DNA of 64,000 bases from Sphingomonas sp. (GTDB taxonomy: Bacteria; Pseudomonadota; Alphaproteobacteria; Sphingomonadales; Sphingomonadaceae): NCBI GenBank assembly GCA_013001055.1, contig JABDNH010000014.1, positions 248,001 through 312,000 on the forward strand. The letters run 5' to 3'. The notes below the pieces were generated by a model. That model was not told the origin of the DNA. It made no database searches and saw only the letters and a list, made by a program, of their open reading frames with translations. Shown here piece after piece: positions 15,360 to 25,480 of the stretch; position 1 is the stretch's first letter, and every line of letters starts with the position of its first letter. The position numbers and the translations under genes were made by a program.

Positions 15360-15989
15360 TTATTCAGGAAGCGTCGCGCCGACGACGATGTGTTGATCGT
15401 CGGGTGCACTGATCTGGATGGTGCCCTCTTCCCGGGCAGCGAGGCTGTGCGCGAGATACGCGGCCGACGTGCGCGGTTCGACATCATCGGCGCCATTGGC
15501 GAGGACGTCACGGATCGCCGGATCGATCATCAATCGCGGCCCCTCGCCGCGAATGACCATTTCGAGCTTACCAGCGCCTTTTTCAGCGCCGACGTCGAGC
15601 CTACCGCCACGCACCAGCCCATCACCCACGATCATCGCGATGTTGAGCAGGAGTTTGACTGCATCCTTGGGCAATTTGGGCTCGGCGACCATCCAGCCAA
15701 GTTCGATCTTGCCTTCAGCACCGACCAGGCCCTCGAGCGCGGCCTTGGCCTCGGCTGTATCGATCTCCGCGCCATATCCACCGGCGGCACCGAAGGCCAA
15801 ACGGAAAAATTTGAGCTTCGATGCAGCGGCACGGGCGCTATCGTTCAACAGCTCGAGCACCTGTTCGCGCATTTCGGGGTCGGTCTCGTCAGCGAGCAGT
15901 TCAAGCCCGTTATTCATGGCCCCTACGGGCGACAGGAGATCGTGACACAAGCGGCTGCACAGCAGCGCGGAAAAGTCTAATTTGTCCAT
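15360..15989 (-). CDS. chpT: ChpT-type histidine phosphotransferase
   Basis: The 209-residue protein has the ChpT layout: an N-terminal helical hairpin with the phospho-histidine H16 in LCSRLCHDLLSPVGA and MNNGLELL after it, then a degenerate ATPase-like domain. ChpT passes phosphate from CckA to CtrA and CpdR in the cell-cycle relay. It is placed directly before cheA, 73 bases away, and is in the same direction. I chose MDKLDFSALL at 15989; in-frame ATGs further upstream add up to 18 residues of unlike sequence. CckA is encoded at 25883. Confidence 0.9.
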   Translation of the reverse strand: MDKLDFSALLCSRLCHDLLSPVGAMNNGLELLADETDPEMREQVLELLNDSARAAASKLKFFRLAFGAAGGYGAEIDTAEAKAALEGLVGAEGKIELGWMVAEPKLPKDAVKLLLNIAMIVGDGLVRGGRLDVGAEKGAGKLEMVIRGEGPRLMIDPAIRDVLANGADDVEPRTSAAYLAHSLAAREEGTIQISAPDDQHIVVGATLPE

Positions 15990-16062
15990 GCCTGTCGGCA
16001 TGGGCGAACCGTGGCCAAGCTTCAACCCTTGATACAGGCGCAAGAGCCGCCATATCGGCGCA

Positions 16063-17010
16063 ATGGCTGGGGGGCTTCACCGTATCACGCTCGGATCCGA
16101 GCATGCTGGATGGCGCGTCGATCGCGCCGTCACCGACGTGGTCGGCACGCTTTCGCGCGAACGCGTCAAAAAGCTCATCTGCGAAGGCGCGCTCGAAGGC
16201 GCCAAGGGTCCCCTGCGCGACCCGGCGACGAAGATGAAAGGCGGCGAAGCCTTTACGCTCATCGTGCCCGAACCGCGCCCGCATCATGCCGAGCCGCAGG
16301 ATATTCCACTCGAGATCGTATATGAAGACGAGCATCTCCTGGTCGTCGACAAGCCTGCGGGCATGGTGGTGCACCCGGCGGCAGGCAACCCCGATGGTAC
16401 GATGGTCAACGCGCTCCTCCACCATTGCGCTGGACGCCTGTCCGGCATTGGCGGGGTCGCCCGCCCCGGCATCGTTCATCGCATCGACAAGGACACGTCC
16501 GGCCTGCTGGTGGTCGCAAAGACCGATCCGGCGCATGAAGGCCTCGCCCGCCAATTCAGGGATCATTCAATCCACCGCCTGTACAAGGCAATTGTTTCCG
16601 GCATTCCGCTTGTCGGCGAAGGCACGGTAGAGGCCAACCTCGCCCGATCATCGCATAATCGCAAGAAGATGGCGGTGGTCGAGGCACCGCGCGGCAAACA
16701 TGCTATCACGCATTGGCGAAGGGTTGCGAACCTTAAGGAGGCGGCGCTCGTCGAATGTCGTCTCGAAACGGGGCGGACACATCAGGTCCGCGTCCATATG
16801 GCTTCGATCGGCCATCCGCTGGTCGGAGACCCCTTTTACGGACGGACGAGAAAGGCGCATCGCAACCTGTTGAAAGAGTTGGATTTTAACCGACAAGCAT
16901 TGCACGCGGCCGAGCTTGGTTTCATTCATCCCGCGAGCAGTGCCCGTTTGTCGTTCACATCCGCCCTTCCGTCGGATTTTTCGGAACTGTTGGAAGCACT
17001 TGGCGTATAA
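16063..17010 (+). CDS. rluD: RluD-type 23S rRNA pseudouridine synthase
   Basis: The 315-residue protein has an S4 RNA-binding domain (about residues 15-75, with RERVKKLICEGAL) and an RluA-family catalytic domain with HRIDKDTSGLLVVAKT near 145, where the Asp is the catalytic residue. The RTHQVRVHMASIGHPLVGDP block follows near 240 (in parts). RluD makes pseudouridines 1911, 1915 and 1917 in helix 69 of 23S rRNA. RluC is the other possibility, but length and S4 layout favour RluD. It is divergent from chpT and precedes rpoH by 67 bases. Confidence 0.9.
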   Translation: MAGGLHRITLGSEHAGWRVDRAVTDVVGTLSRERVKKLICEGALEGAKGPLRDPATKMKGGEAFTLIVPEPRPHHAEPQDIPLEIVYEDEHLLVVDKPAGMVVHPAAGNPDGTMVNALLHHCAGRLSGIGGVARPGIVHRIDKDTSGLLVVAKTDPAHEGLARQFRDHSIHRLYKAIVSGIPLVGEGTVEANLARSSHNRKKMAVVEAPRGKHAITHWRRVANLKEAALVECRLETGRTHQVRVHMASIGHPLVGDPFYGRTRKAHRNLLKELDFNRQALHAAELGFIHPASSARLSFTSALPSDFSELLEALGV

Positions 17011-17077
17011 TAGAAGACCGGCTAATACAGCTGACCCCACGCGCGGGAGGGTCCTTTCCGGCGCACCAGGAGACATC

Positions 17078-17986
17078 ATGGCCAAGCAAGCGATTTCCAT
17101 TCCTGCAACAGGCGGCGAGAACGGGCTCAACCGTTACCTCGCGGAAATCAAGAAGTTTCCCATCCTCGAGCCGGAGCAGGAATATATGCTCGCGAAGCGG
17201 TTCAAGGAGCATGGAGATACTGATGCTGCAGCACAGCTGGTCAATTCGCACCTGCGGCTCGTAGCCAAGATCGCCATGGGGTATCGCGGCTATGGTCTGC
17301 CCGTCAGCGAACTGATCAGCGAGGGCAATATCGGCCTGATGCAGGGCGTGAAGAAGTTCGAGCCCGACAAGGGCTTCCGCCTCGCCACCTATGCGATGTG
17401 GTGGATCCGCGCGTCGATACAGGAATTCATCCTGCGCAGCTGGAGCCTCGTCAAGATGGGAACGACCGCGGCGCAGAAGAAGCTGTTCTTCAACCTCCGC
17501 CGAATGAAGAACCAGATCGAAGCTTTCGAGGATGGTGACCTGCACCCCGACGACGTGAAAAAAATTGCCACCGAGCTGGGTGTCAACGAAGACGAGGTCG
17601 TCTCGATGAACCGCCGCATGATGCGTGGCGGCGACAGCTCGCTCAACGCGCCGATGCGCAGTGCTGACGATGATGGCGAAAGTCAGTGGATGGACATGCT
17701 GCGCGCCGAAGAGCCGCTGCAGGACGAGATCGTTGCCGATGAGGAAGAGGCACGCGTACGCCATGACCTCTTGGTGAAGGCGATGGATGCGCTTAACGAT
17801 CGCGAGAAGCACATTCTTACCGAACGTCGACTGACAGAAAATCCCAAGACGCTCGAGGACTTGTCACAGGTCTACGAAGTCAGTCGGGAGCGGATTCGCC
17901 AGATCGAAGTTCGCGCTTTTGAGAAATTGCAGGCTGCTCTCATCAAGATGGCCGAAGAGCAACGCTACCTCAGCGATGCCGCTTAA
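17078..17986 (+). CDS. rpoH: RpoH, heat-shock sigma factor sigma-32
   Basis: The 302-residue protein contains region 1.2 (LNRYLAEIKKFPILEPEQEY), region 2 (NSHLRLVAKIAMGYRGYG, then ISEGNIGLMQGVKKFEP and YAMWWIRASIQEFIL), the RpoH box QKKLFFNLRR near residue 132, and region 4 (LEDLSQVYEVSRERIRQIEVRA in part). The RpoH box separates it from other sigma-70 proteins. The ATG at 17078 has AGGAG seven bases ahead and gives the usual MAKQA start; the longer frame overlaps rluD. It directs RNA polymerase to chaperone and protease promoters. Confidence 0.96.
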   Translation: MAKQAISIPATGGENGLNRYLAEIKKFPILEPEQEYMLAKRFKEHGDTDAAAQLVNSHLRLVAKIAMGYRGYGLPVSELISEGNIGLMQGVKKFEPDKGFRLATYAMWWIRASIQEFILRSWSLVKMGTTAAQKKLFFNLRRMKNQIEAFEDGDLHPDDVKKIATELGVNEDEVVSMNRRMMRGGDSSLNAPMRSADDDGESQWMDMLRAEEPLQDEIVADEEEARVRHDLLVKAMDALNDREKHILTERRLTENPKTLEDLSQVYEVSRERIRQIEVRAFEKLQAALIKMAEEQRYLSDAA

Positions 17987-18107
17987 AAATTAGGGCCACC
18001 CCCTAGACAAAACAGCTGAACAGGCAGACGCTTTTCGTTTCGAGAAGCGCCTGCCGCTTCCTGTGCGACTCGCGCTTCGTGATTACGAAGTCAGGGGAGA
18101 TTACGCC

Positions 18108-20144
18108 ATGGGAAGAGCTGCAGGAGTTGAAAATGGCGCCAAGCTGATCGCACTCGTCGGACCGGCGGGTGCGGGTAAGACCAGCCTGGCGGAAGCCTTG
18201 TTGCATGCTGCGGGCGCGGTGAACCGGCAAGGTTGCGTCGATGACGGCAATACGGTCGGCGATGCCAGCGCCGAAGCACGCGCACGCGGCGGATCGACCG
18301 AAACGAACTTCATGCACTTCTCCTATCTTGGCGATGAATTCGCGATCGTGGATGCACCCGGCTCGGCGAGCTTTTCGGAAGACGCGGCACGCGCGGTCGC
18401 CGCGGCCGACTGCGCCATCGTTGTGGTCGACCCCGACCCTGCACGTGCGCCCTTGGCTGCCCCTGCTCTCAAGATGCTCGACGAGCTGGGCATGCCGCAC
18501 CTCATCTTCGTCAACCGTATCGATCAGGCCCGCGGCTCGATCCGCGAGTTGCTCGAAGCATTGCAGCCGATGAGCGTCTCCCCGCTGATCGCGCGGCAGC
18601 TACCGATCCGTGAGGATGACCAAGTGACCGGCTTCGTCGACTTGGCGCTCGAGCGGGCCTTCCACTATCGCCCGGGCCAGCCTTCGCAGCAGATCGACAT
18701 GCCCGAAGACATGGCCGATGCAGAGGCCAAGGCGCGTACCCACATGCTTGAACAACTCGCCGACCATGACGACACGCTGCTCGAACAATTGCTGGAAGAT
18801 CAGGAGCCCGATGACTCCACCATCTTCGCAGACCTCCACCATGAGACGGAGGATAATCTTGGCGTGTCCGTGTTATTCGGATCGGCAACGGGTGAGTGGG
18901 GCATCAGGCGGCTGCTGAAATCGCTACGACACGATGCGCCCGGGCCCGAGGTAACGGCGCGGCGGCTAGGGGTCGATGCGCCCGCGATATATGCGGCCAA
19001 GACGTATCACGGCAGTCCGATCGGCAGATTGACGATCGCCCGCGTCCTCGGCGGCAGGTTTGACGAAGGCAGCGAGGTTGTTACCGACACCGGCAAGGAG
19101 CTGCGGCTGGGCTCGATGCTCAAGCTGCAGGGTGGCGGGCAGGAAAAGATCGAGACGGCCTTAAACGGCGCGCTCATCGGAATTGCGAAAGCGGACGAAT
19201 TAAAGGCGGGTCACTGGGCCGGCGGTGACACGCTTCCTCCTCAGCCCGATATAGAGAAGCGTCCCAAGAACGCCGCGCTCGCGATCGAGCCGGTAAATCG
19301 CAAGGATGACGTGCGCCTTTCCTCGGCCCTGGCCAAGGTCATCGAAGAAGATGCGGGGCTCGCCATCGCACAGGAAGAAGGCGAACTCATCCTCAAGGGA
19401 AATAGCGAAGAACATCTCATGGTCGCGCTGCAGCGGCTCGACAATCGATATGGCGTAGCGATCAATTCGCGGCGGCCGAAAATCCCCTATCGCGAAAGCA
19501 TTCGCAAACCTGTCGAACAGCGCGGCAAGCACAAGAAGCAATCGGGCGGCCATGGCCAGTATGGGGACGTACTGATCGAGGTTCGCCCCCTTCCCCGTGG
19601 ATCGGGCTTCCAGTTCGACGAGCGGGTCAAAGGCGGAAACGTGCCCAAGCAATATATCCCTGCGGTCGAAGCCGGTGTGAAAGATGCGATGGTCAAGGGA
19701 CCGCTGGGCTTTCCCGTCGTCGACGTCGCGGTGACGCTGGTCGACGGCAGCTACCATAGCGTCGACAGCAGCGAGCTTGCCTTCCGCACCGCAGGCCGTA
19801 TCGCGATGCAGGAAGCACTGGCATCGGCAACACCGCATTTGCTCGAACCGGTACACAAGATCGACATCGTCGCGCCGACCAGCTCGGCGAGCCGGATCAG
19901 TTCTTCGCTATCCGCCAAGCGCGGGCAGATGCTCGGCATGACTCCACGCGAAGGCTGGAACCAGTGGGAACGAGTCGAAATGCTGCTGCCATCGAGCGAG
20001 CTGGACGGCTTGGAGGCAGAATTACGCGCGCAGAGCCAGGGCTTGGCCAGCTTCGAAGCGAATTACGATCACCTCGCCGAACTGAACGGCACGCTGGCGA
20101 ATCGCGTAGTCGAGCGCGAGCGGGGCGACGAAGTGCCGGCCTAG
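18108..20144 (+). CDS. EF-G-like translational GTPase (EF-G2 type)
   Basis: The 678-residue protein has the five-domain EF-G layout but diverges from canonical FusA. The P-loop is GPAGAGKTS, G3 is DAPG and G4 is NRID where EF-G normally has NKMD. The second half has the EF-G domain III-V pattern (GNSEEHLMVALQRL, RESIRKPVE, HKKQSGGHGQYGDV, and RTAGRIAMQEAL). Canonical EF-G is usually encoded next to tuf and rpsL; this copy stands alone. It is therefore more likely an EF-G2-type paralogue with an unsettled role. ATG at 18108 follows AGGGGAG. Its stop interlocks with the next gene at CTAG. Confidence 0.85.
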   Translation: MGRAAGVENGAKLIALVGPAGAGKTSLAEALLHAAGAVNRQGCVDDGNTVGDASAEARARGGSTETNFMHFSYLGDEFAIVDAPGSASFSEDAARAVAAADCAIVVVDPDPARAPLAAPALKMLDELGMPHLIFVNRIDQARGSIRELLEALQPMSVSPLIARQLPIREDDQVTGFVDLALERAFHYRPGQPSQQIDMPEDMADAEAKARTHMLEQLADHDDTLLEQLLEDQEPDDSTIFADLHHETEDNLGVSVLFGSATGEWGIRRLLKSLRHDAPGPEVTARRLGVDAPAIYAAKTYHGSPIGRLTIARVLGGRFDEGSEVVTDTGKELRLGSMLKLQGGGQEKIETALNGALIGIAKADELKAGHWAGGDTLPPQPDIEKRPKNAALAIEPVNRKDDVRLSSALAKVIEEDAGLAIAQEEGELILKGNSEEHLMVALQRLDNRYGVAINSRRPKIPYRESIRKPVEQRGKHKKQSGGHGQYGDVLIEVRPLPRGSGFQFDERVKGGNVPKQYIPAVEAGVKDAMVKGPLGFPVVDVAVTLVDGSYHSVDSSELAFRTAGRIAMQEALASATPHLLEPVHKIDIVAPTSSASRISSSLSAKRGQMLGMTPREGWNQWERVEMLLPSSELDGLEAELRAQSQGLASFEANYDHLAELNGTLANRVVERERGDEVPA

Positions 20145-20929
20145 AGTTCCGGAATAGTCATGATTGGGCGCCACCTTTCGAATTCGGCGCCCCATCGGTG
20201 GCCTTCGCCTTCGCTGATGCCGCCAGTCACGAAGATACCGTCGATCCCGGCACTTTTCGCGCCGAGCATGTCCGTGTGCGGGCCATCGCCAAGCATGACC
20301 ACACTGTCCCGGTCAGGATTTCCGGCGAGGCGAATGGCATGGTCGAAAATCGGCGCATTGGGCTTGCCGTACCAGATGACCTTGCCGCCCATCTTTTCAT
20401 ACGCGTCGGCCAATGCCCCCGCGCAGACCAGGCGTTGGCCGCGGTGCACGACGATGCGATCAGGATTGAAGCAATGTAGCAGCATGCCCCGCTCCAGCCA
20501 CGCCGCCAGATCCGCCTCATATTCGTCCGCGCTGTTACGATGTTCATCGAGGCCGATCAGCGCAATCTCGTCATGCGGCTCCTGTGCAGCTGCAAAGCGA
20601 ACGCCATGCGCCTCCAGGTCCGCGAAGTCTTCACGCGTTCCGCAAAAGCCGACGGGGCGCGGCGGATCGGTCACAGCTGCAATCCCCGCCTGGCCGCTGC
20701 TCGTCACTGCCGCATAGAGTTCGCGATCCAAACCGAGCAAATCGAGGTCGGCGATGACACGATCGGCGGGGCGCGGTGCGTTGGTGACGAGGATGACCGT
20801 GCGATCCTCGTTGCGCCAACGCTCAAAGCGACGCTCCACGCCGGGATACAGGCGCGCGCCGTCATGAATGACGCCCCACACATCGCACAGGATGGTCGTA
20901 TATCGCTTCGGTAGCTCGTCGAGCGTCAC
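20141..20929 (-). CDS. HAD-superfamily subclass IIA hydrolase
   Basis: The 262-residue protein has the HAD motifs: DVWGVIHDG near residue 16 (motif I, with both Asp replaced in spacing by D-x-W-G-x-x-x-D), TNAPRP near 50 (motif II), KPNAPIFDHA (motif III lysine) and MLGDGPHTDMLGAKSAG (motif IV). The order with the cap between motifs II and III places it in class IIA, like NagD. The substrate is not known. It overlaps the transporter gene upstream by four bases and so may be co-transcribed. Confidence 0.85.
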   Translation of the reverse strand: MTLDELPKRYTTILCDVWGVIHDGARLYPGVERRFERWRNEDRTVILVTNAPRPADRVIADLDLLGLDRELYAAVTSSGQAGIAAVTDPPRPVGFCGTREDFADLEAHGVRFAAAQEPHDEIALIGLDEHRNSADEYEADLAAWLERGMLLHCFNPDRIVVHRGQRLVCAGALADAYEKMGGKVIWYGKPNAPIFDHAIRLAGNPDRDSVVMLGDGPHTDMLGAKSAGIDGIFVTGGISEGEGHRWGAEFERWRPIMTIPEL

Positions 20930-22242
20930 GCGGCCTGTGCCATCGGCTCTGACGGCTCAGGTTCGGGCGCCCGCTCCTCGCCGCGGCTGACGACCGTTGC
21001 GCAGGCAAGATCGCCCGTAACGTTGAGCGTGGTGCGGCACATGTCGAGGAAACGATCGACGCCCAGTACGATGCCGATCCCTTCGGGCGGAACGCCGACC
21101 ATCGCGAGGATAAGTGCGACGACAGGTAGCGATCCTGCAGGGACGCCCGCCGTGCCAATACCGCCGAGGATGCACATCAAGAGAACGATCACCTGCTGTC
21201 CGATTGTCAGGTCAACTCCGAAGAATTGTGCCAGGAAGAGCACCGTAACGCCTTCGAAGATGGCGGTGCCATTCTGGTTGGCCGTCGCGCCGATCGTCAG
21301 CACGAAGCGCGCAGGGGCCCGGGGTAGCTTCAGGTTTTCGTCGGCGACCTTGAGTGCATAGGGCAGCGTGGCGTTGGAGCTGGCCGTCGAGAAGGCCATC
21401 ACCATCGCCTCCTGGATATTCTTGAAAAACCAGATCGGGCTGACGCCACCGGCAATACGCAACACCAGCGGGTAGACCACGAACATATGCGTGCCGAGCG
21501 CGAGCAGGACGACGCCGACATAGGCCGAGAGCCGGATCAGGATATCCCACCCAAAGACAGCTGCCAGGTTGAACATGAAGCAGGCGACGGCAAGCGGGGC
21601 GATGCGAATGACCCACATGATCAGCTTCATCGAAACATGGAAAACGCCTTCGATCGCGCTCTGGAGCGCATTGGCTGGCTTGGTGTCCGTGAACAGCAGA
21701 CCGATGCCGAAGAACAACGCGAAGAACATAACTGCAAGAATGTCGTTCGCGCCCATCGCGCCAATGACATTGGAGGGGATGATCGCAAGGACGGCATCGA
21801 GACCACTCGGCGTTTCGGCAGTGCGTTGGATTATGGCACCCGCGCCGTCGGCCGCGTCTTCGAGAAGTTGCGCCGCGAGGGCCCGGTCGACACCGGCGCC
21901 GGGTTTGAACACGTTTGCGACAAGTAGCGCCAATACAACCGCAATGCCGGACACCACGACCGTGAAGGCAAGCGTTTTCAACCCGACGCGTTTGAGTTGG
22001 CGGGCATCGCCCATCTCCGCGATACCGACGATGAGCGCGGACACGAGCAACGGAATAACCAGCATGAAGAGCAGCCGGAGGAACAATGAGCCGATGAAGC
22101 CCGTGACTGCGGTCACGTCGTCGATCCATTCCGCGCCCGCCGACGTCGCGTAGACGATCAGCCCCGCGATCAGACCGACCAGGAAACCGATCAGCATCTG
22201 CCATTGAAGGCCGATGCCGCCCTTTTTCTGCGCTACTTCCAT
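20926..22242 (-). CDS. Dicarboxylate/amino acid:cation symporter (DAACS family)
   Basis: The 438-residue protein has about eight membrane helices plus two re-entrant loops of the glutamate transporter fold. Marks are AFSTASSNATLP near residue 270 (the serine-rich hairpin), GATANQNGTAIFEG near 315 (NMDGT-like motif, here NQNGT) and GVPAGSLPVVALIL near 370. It takes up dicarboxylates, glutamate or aspartate together with cations in the inner membrane. GltP and DctA cannot be separated from sequence alone. The C-terminus is a short acidic tail. Confidence 0.9.
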   Translation of the reverse strand: MEVAQKKGGIGLQWQMLIGFLVGLIAGLIVYATSAGAEWIDDVTAVTGFIGSLFLRLLFMLVIPLLVSALIVGIAEMGDARQLKRVGLKTLAFTVVVSGIAVVLALLVANVFKPGAGVDRALAAQLLEDAADGAGAIIQRTAETPSGLDAVLAIIPSNVIGAMGANDILAVMFFALFFGIGLLFTDTKPANALQSAIEGVFHVSMKLIMWVIRIAPLAVACFMFNLAAVFGWDILIRLSAYVGVVLLALGTHMFVVYPLVLRIAGGVSPIWFFKNIQEAMVMAFSTASSNATLPYALKVADENLKLPRAPARFVLTIGATANQNGTAIFEGVTVLFLAQFFGVDLTIGQQVIVLLMCILGGIGTAGVPAGSLPVVALILAMVGVPPEGIGIVLGVDRFLDMCRTTLNVTGDLACATVVSRGEERAPEPEPSEPMAQAA

Positions 22243-22300
22243 GAAGGTCCCCCTCGCCTAAAACTTGCTGCCAACTGTGAAGCCCGATGCAGCGCTCACG

Positions 22301-22924
22301 TCAACCGGCATAGGCATATTCGCCGCCACGCTCGAGCCCGCGCCGGTAGGCGGGACGGTCATGGCAGCGTTTGAGCCACGCGATAATGTTTGGATAGCGG
22401 TCATCGAGCCCGGCGCGCGCCTGCGATGCTTCGAGCGGAAAGCTCATCATCATGTCCGCGGCAGTGAGGTCGGGACCGGCGAACCATTTACGGCTTGCCA
22501 GTTCGCGGTCGAGGAATCCGAAATGCTCTGCCAGCATGCCGCGCACGGGCTTTCGCGCCGGCATGCCCAGAAGGCCAAGTTTTTTCACGATCAGCATGCC
22601 GAAAAGCGGCGGCATGAGCGAGCCTTCGGCATAATGCATGTAGAAATGATAGTGCCGCGCCAGGATGGGATCTTCCGGCGCACCGAAACGACCGTGCCGG
22701 GCCACCAGATGCTCCATGATGGCGCCGCTCTCCGCCAGAACAACGGCGTCTTCCTCGATGAGCGGCGACTTGCCAAGCTGATGCACCTTTTTGAGTGCGC
22801 TGGGTGCGCGCATCGTCTTGGGGTCGCGCTCGTATCGCTTGATCTCATACTCGAGGCCCAGTTCTTCAAGCAGCCAAAGGATGCGCTGCGAGCGGCTGTC
22901 TTCGAGGTGGTGCACGGTTATCAT
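22301..22924 (-). CDS. Glutathione S-transferase
   Basis: The 207-residue protein has a thioredoxin-fold N-terminal domain (residues about 1-80: MITVHHLEDSRSQRILWLLE, cis-Pro in GKSPLIEED) and an all-helical C-terminal domain with FAGPDLTAADMMMSFPLE near residue 160, the family N-capping motif. It conjugates glutathione to electrophiles or reduces peroxides; the substrate is unknown. The ATG at 22924 has AAGGAG seven bases ahead on the minus strand. A longer frame upstream has no ribosome site. It is divergent from the MFS gene. Confidence 0.9.
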   Translation of the reverse strand: MITVHHLEDSRSQRILWLLEELGLEYEIKRYERDPKTMRAPSALKKVHQLGKSPLIEEDAVVLAESGAIMEHLVARHGRFGAPEDPILARHYHFYMHYAEGSLMPPLFGMLIVKKLGLLGMPARKPVRGMLAEHFGFLDRELASRKWFAGPDLTAADMMMSFPLEASQARAGLDDRYPNIIAWLKRCHDRPAYRRGLERGGEYAYAG

Positions 22925-22983
22925 GGATGATCTCCTTTGCGCCTCATGTTGCATGGGCCCGGCTTTTGCGCCAGTTGGCGTGG

Positions 22984-24249
22984 GTGAATCCGACAAGTCG
23001 CCCCATTCGCGCCGGCCAACGCGAGATCGTCCTGCTGCTGGCGGGCTTCATGGCGCTCAACGCCTTTGCCCTCGACACCATGTTGCCCGCGCTCCCGATG
23101 ATCGGCACCGATCTCGACGTCACCGAGGATAACCGCCGCCAGCTGGTCATTCTGGCCTATATTTTTGGCTTTGGTTCAAGCCAGATGCTGTGGGGACCAC
23201 TGGCCGACCGGTTCGGGCGCAAACGCATCTTGGCGAGCGGGGTCGCGCTCTACTTCATCTTCGCGCTCGTCGCGGCCGCTGCGCAGGATTTCACCCTGAT
23301 GATCGCAGCGCGTTTTTGCATGGGAGCATCGGGATCGGTCAGCCGGGTGCTGGTCAACGCGATCACTCGCGACCTCTACGAAGGCGAGGAAATGGCCAAG
23401 GTGATGAGCCTGACCATGATGGTCTTCATGGTGGTACCGGTGATCGCGCCGTCGATCGGCCAGTTGCTACTGTGGGCATTTGGTGATTGGCGCGTGATCT
23501 TCTACGGGCTCGCATTCTACGGGCTTGCCGTCCTGGTCTGGGGCTGGTTGCGCTTGCCGGAGACGCTCAAACCGGAGTTCAGGCGCAGCTTCGATGTGCG
23601 CTCCATAGTTGAGGCGAGCGCCATCGCGCTGCGCGATCGGTTGTCGCTGGGATACACCTTGGCGCTGACATTCGTGTTCAGCGCGCTGACAAGTTATCTG
23701 GCATCGATCCAGCAAATCGTCGGCGATACCTTCGGCCAGCCGGAAGCCATCGGCATCGTGTTTGCGATCATCGCGGCACCCATGAGCCTGGCGAGCTGGG
23801 GCAACAGCCTGATTGTCGAACGATACGGCCTGCGTACGGTGGGCCACATCGGCATGTTCGGCTTTGCGGGTGTCAGCGCGATCCATTTGTTCGTGGCAGC
23901 CACATTCGGCGAAAGCCTTTGGCTGTTTGCCGCGTTGCAGTCCGCGACCTTCGTATTCTTCGCCTTCACGACCGCCAATTTCGGGACGCTGGCGATGACT
24001 AACATGGCGTCCGTGGCCGGCACGGCCGCCTCGGTCCACGGCACCGTCGCGACGATCGGTGCAGGCACGCTCGGGCTCATTATCGGACAGCATTACGACG
24101 GCACGCAGATGCCATACCTCACATGGTTCGCAATCGCCGGCAGCATCGCGGTATTCATCGTGCTGGTAACCGAACGCGGCCGGCTGATGAGCCGGGGCAC
24201 CCCGCGGCGACACGCCGCGGAACATTGCCCGGCCCCTGACGGAAGCTGA
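22984..24249 (+). CDS. MFS multidrug exporter, Bcr/CflA type
   Basis: The protein (421 residues from this start) has 12 membrane helices. The first helix begins IVLLLAGFMALNAFALDT, and the loop after helix 2 carries GPLADRFGRKRILASG, the MFS motif A. FALDTMLPALPMIGTDL is typical of the Bcr/CflA drug-resistance group (14 to 12 helices with proton antiport). Substrate is not predictable. I prefer GTG at 22984 because the ATG at 22927 would lie two bases from the start of the divergent gst gene with no room for signals; the extra 19 residues are not family-like. The start is uncertain. Confidence 0.85.
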   Translation: MNPTSRPIRAGQREIVLLLAGFMALNAFALDTMLPALPMIGTDLDVTEDNRRQLVILAYIFGFGSSQMLWGPLADRFGRKRILASGVALYFIFALVAAAAQDFTLMIAARFCMGASGSVSRVLVNAITRDLYEGEEMAKVMSLTMMVFMVVPVIAPSIGQLLLWAFGDWRVIFYGLAFYGLAVLVWGWLRLPETLKPEFRRSFDVRSIVEASAIALRDRLSLGYTLALTFVFSALTSYLASIQQIVGDTFGQPEAIGIVFAIIAAPMSLASWGNSLIVERYGLRTVGHIGMFGFAGVSAIHLFVAATFGESLWLFAALQSATFVFFAFTTANFGTLAMTNMASVAGTAASVHGTVATIGAGTLGLIIGQHYDGTQMPYLTWFAIAGSIAVFIVLVTERGRLMSRGTPRRHAAEHCPAPDGS

Positions 24250-24253
24250 CATG

Positions 24254-24284
24254 AAAAAAGCGGGCCACGATGGACCCGCTTTTC
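24254..24284. terminator. Bidirectional terminator between the MFS gene and recA
   Basis: AAAAGCGGG and CCCGCTTTT form a 9-base stem around a 10-base loop. Each strand ends in a run of T after the G-C part of the stem, so the hairpin can stop both converging transcripts (MFS from the left and recA from the right). Confidence 0.85.
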
Positions 24285-24307
24285 CCGGTTGCAACTTTTA
24301 GCAGCGA

Positions 24308-25390
<1,083 letters not shown>

Positions 25391-25464
25391 GGCTAGTCCC
25401 CTACGTCAACGGATGGCGTGATTGCCGCCCTGATTGACTACGGCGTACCGCATTTGTTCTCAAA

Positions 25465-25479
25465 GAACAAGAGGGGAAC
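25465..25479 (-). promoter_or_regulatory. LexA box before recA
   Basis: On the minus strand this is GTTC-N7-GTTC (plus-strand GAAC-AAGAGGG-GAAC), the known alphaproteobacterial LexA operator. It sits 75-89 bases upstream of the recA start and just beyond the stop of the receiver gene, in the only space available for a recA promoter. Confidence 0.75.
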
Positions 25480-25480
25480 A

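Noticed and set aside
17991-18005. TAGGG/CCCTA hairpin after rpoH as a terminator
   Set aside because: The stem is only five bases and no T-run follows, so it is not a convincing terminator.
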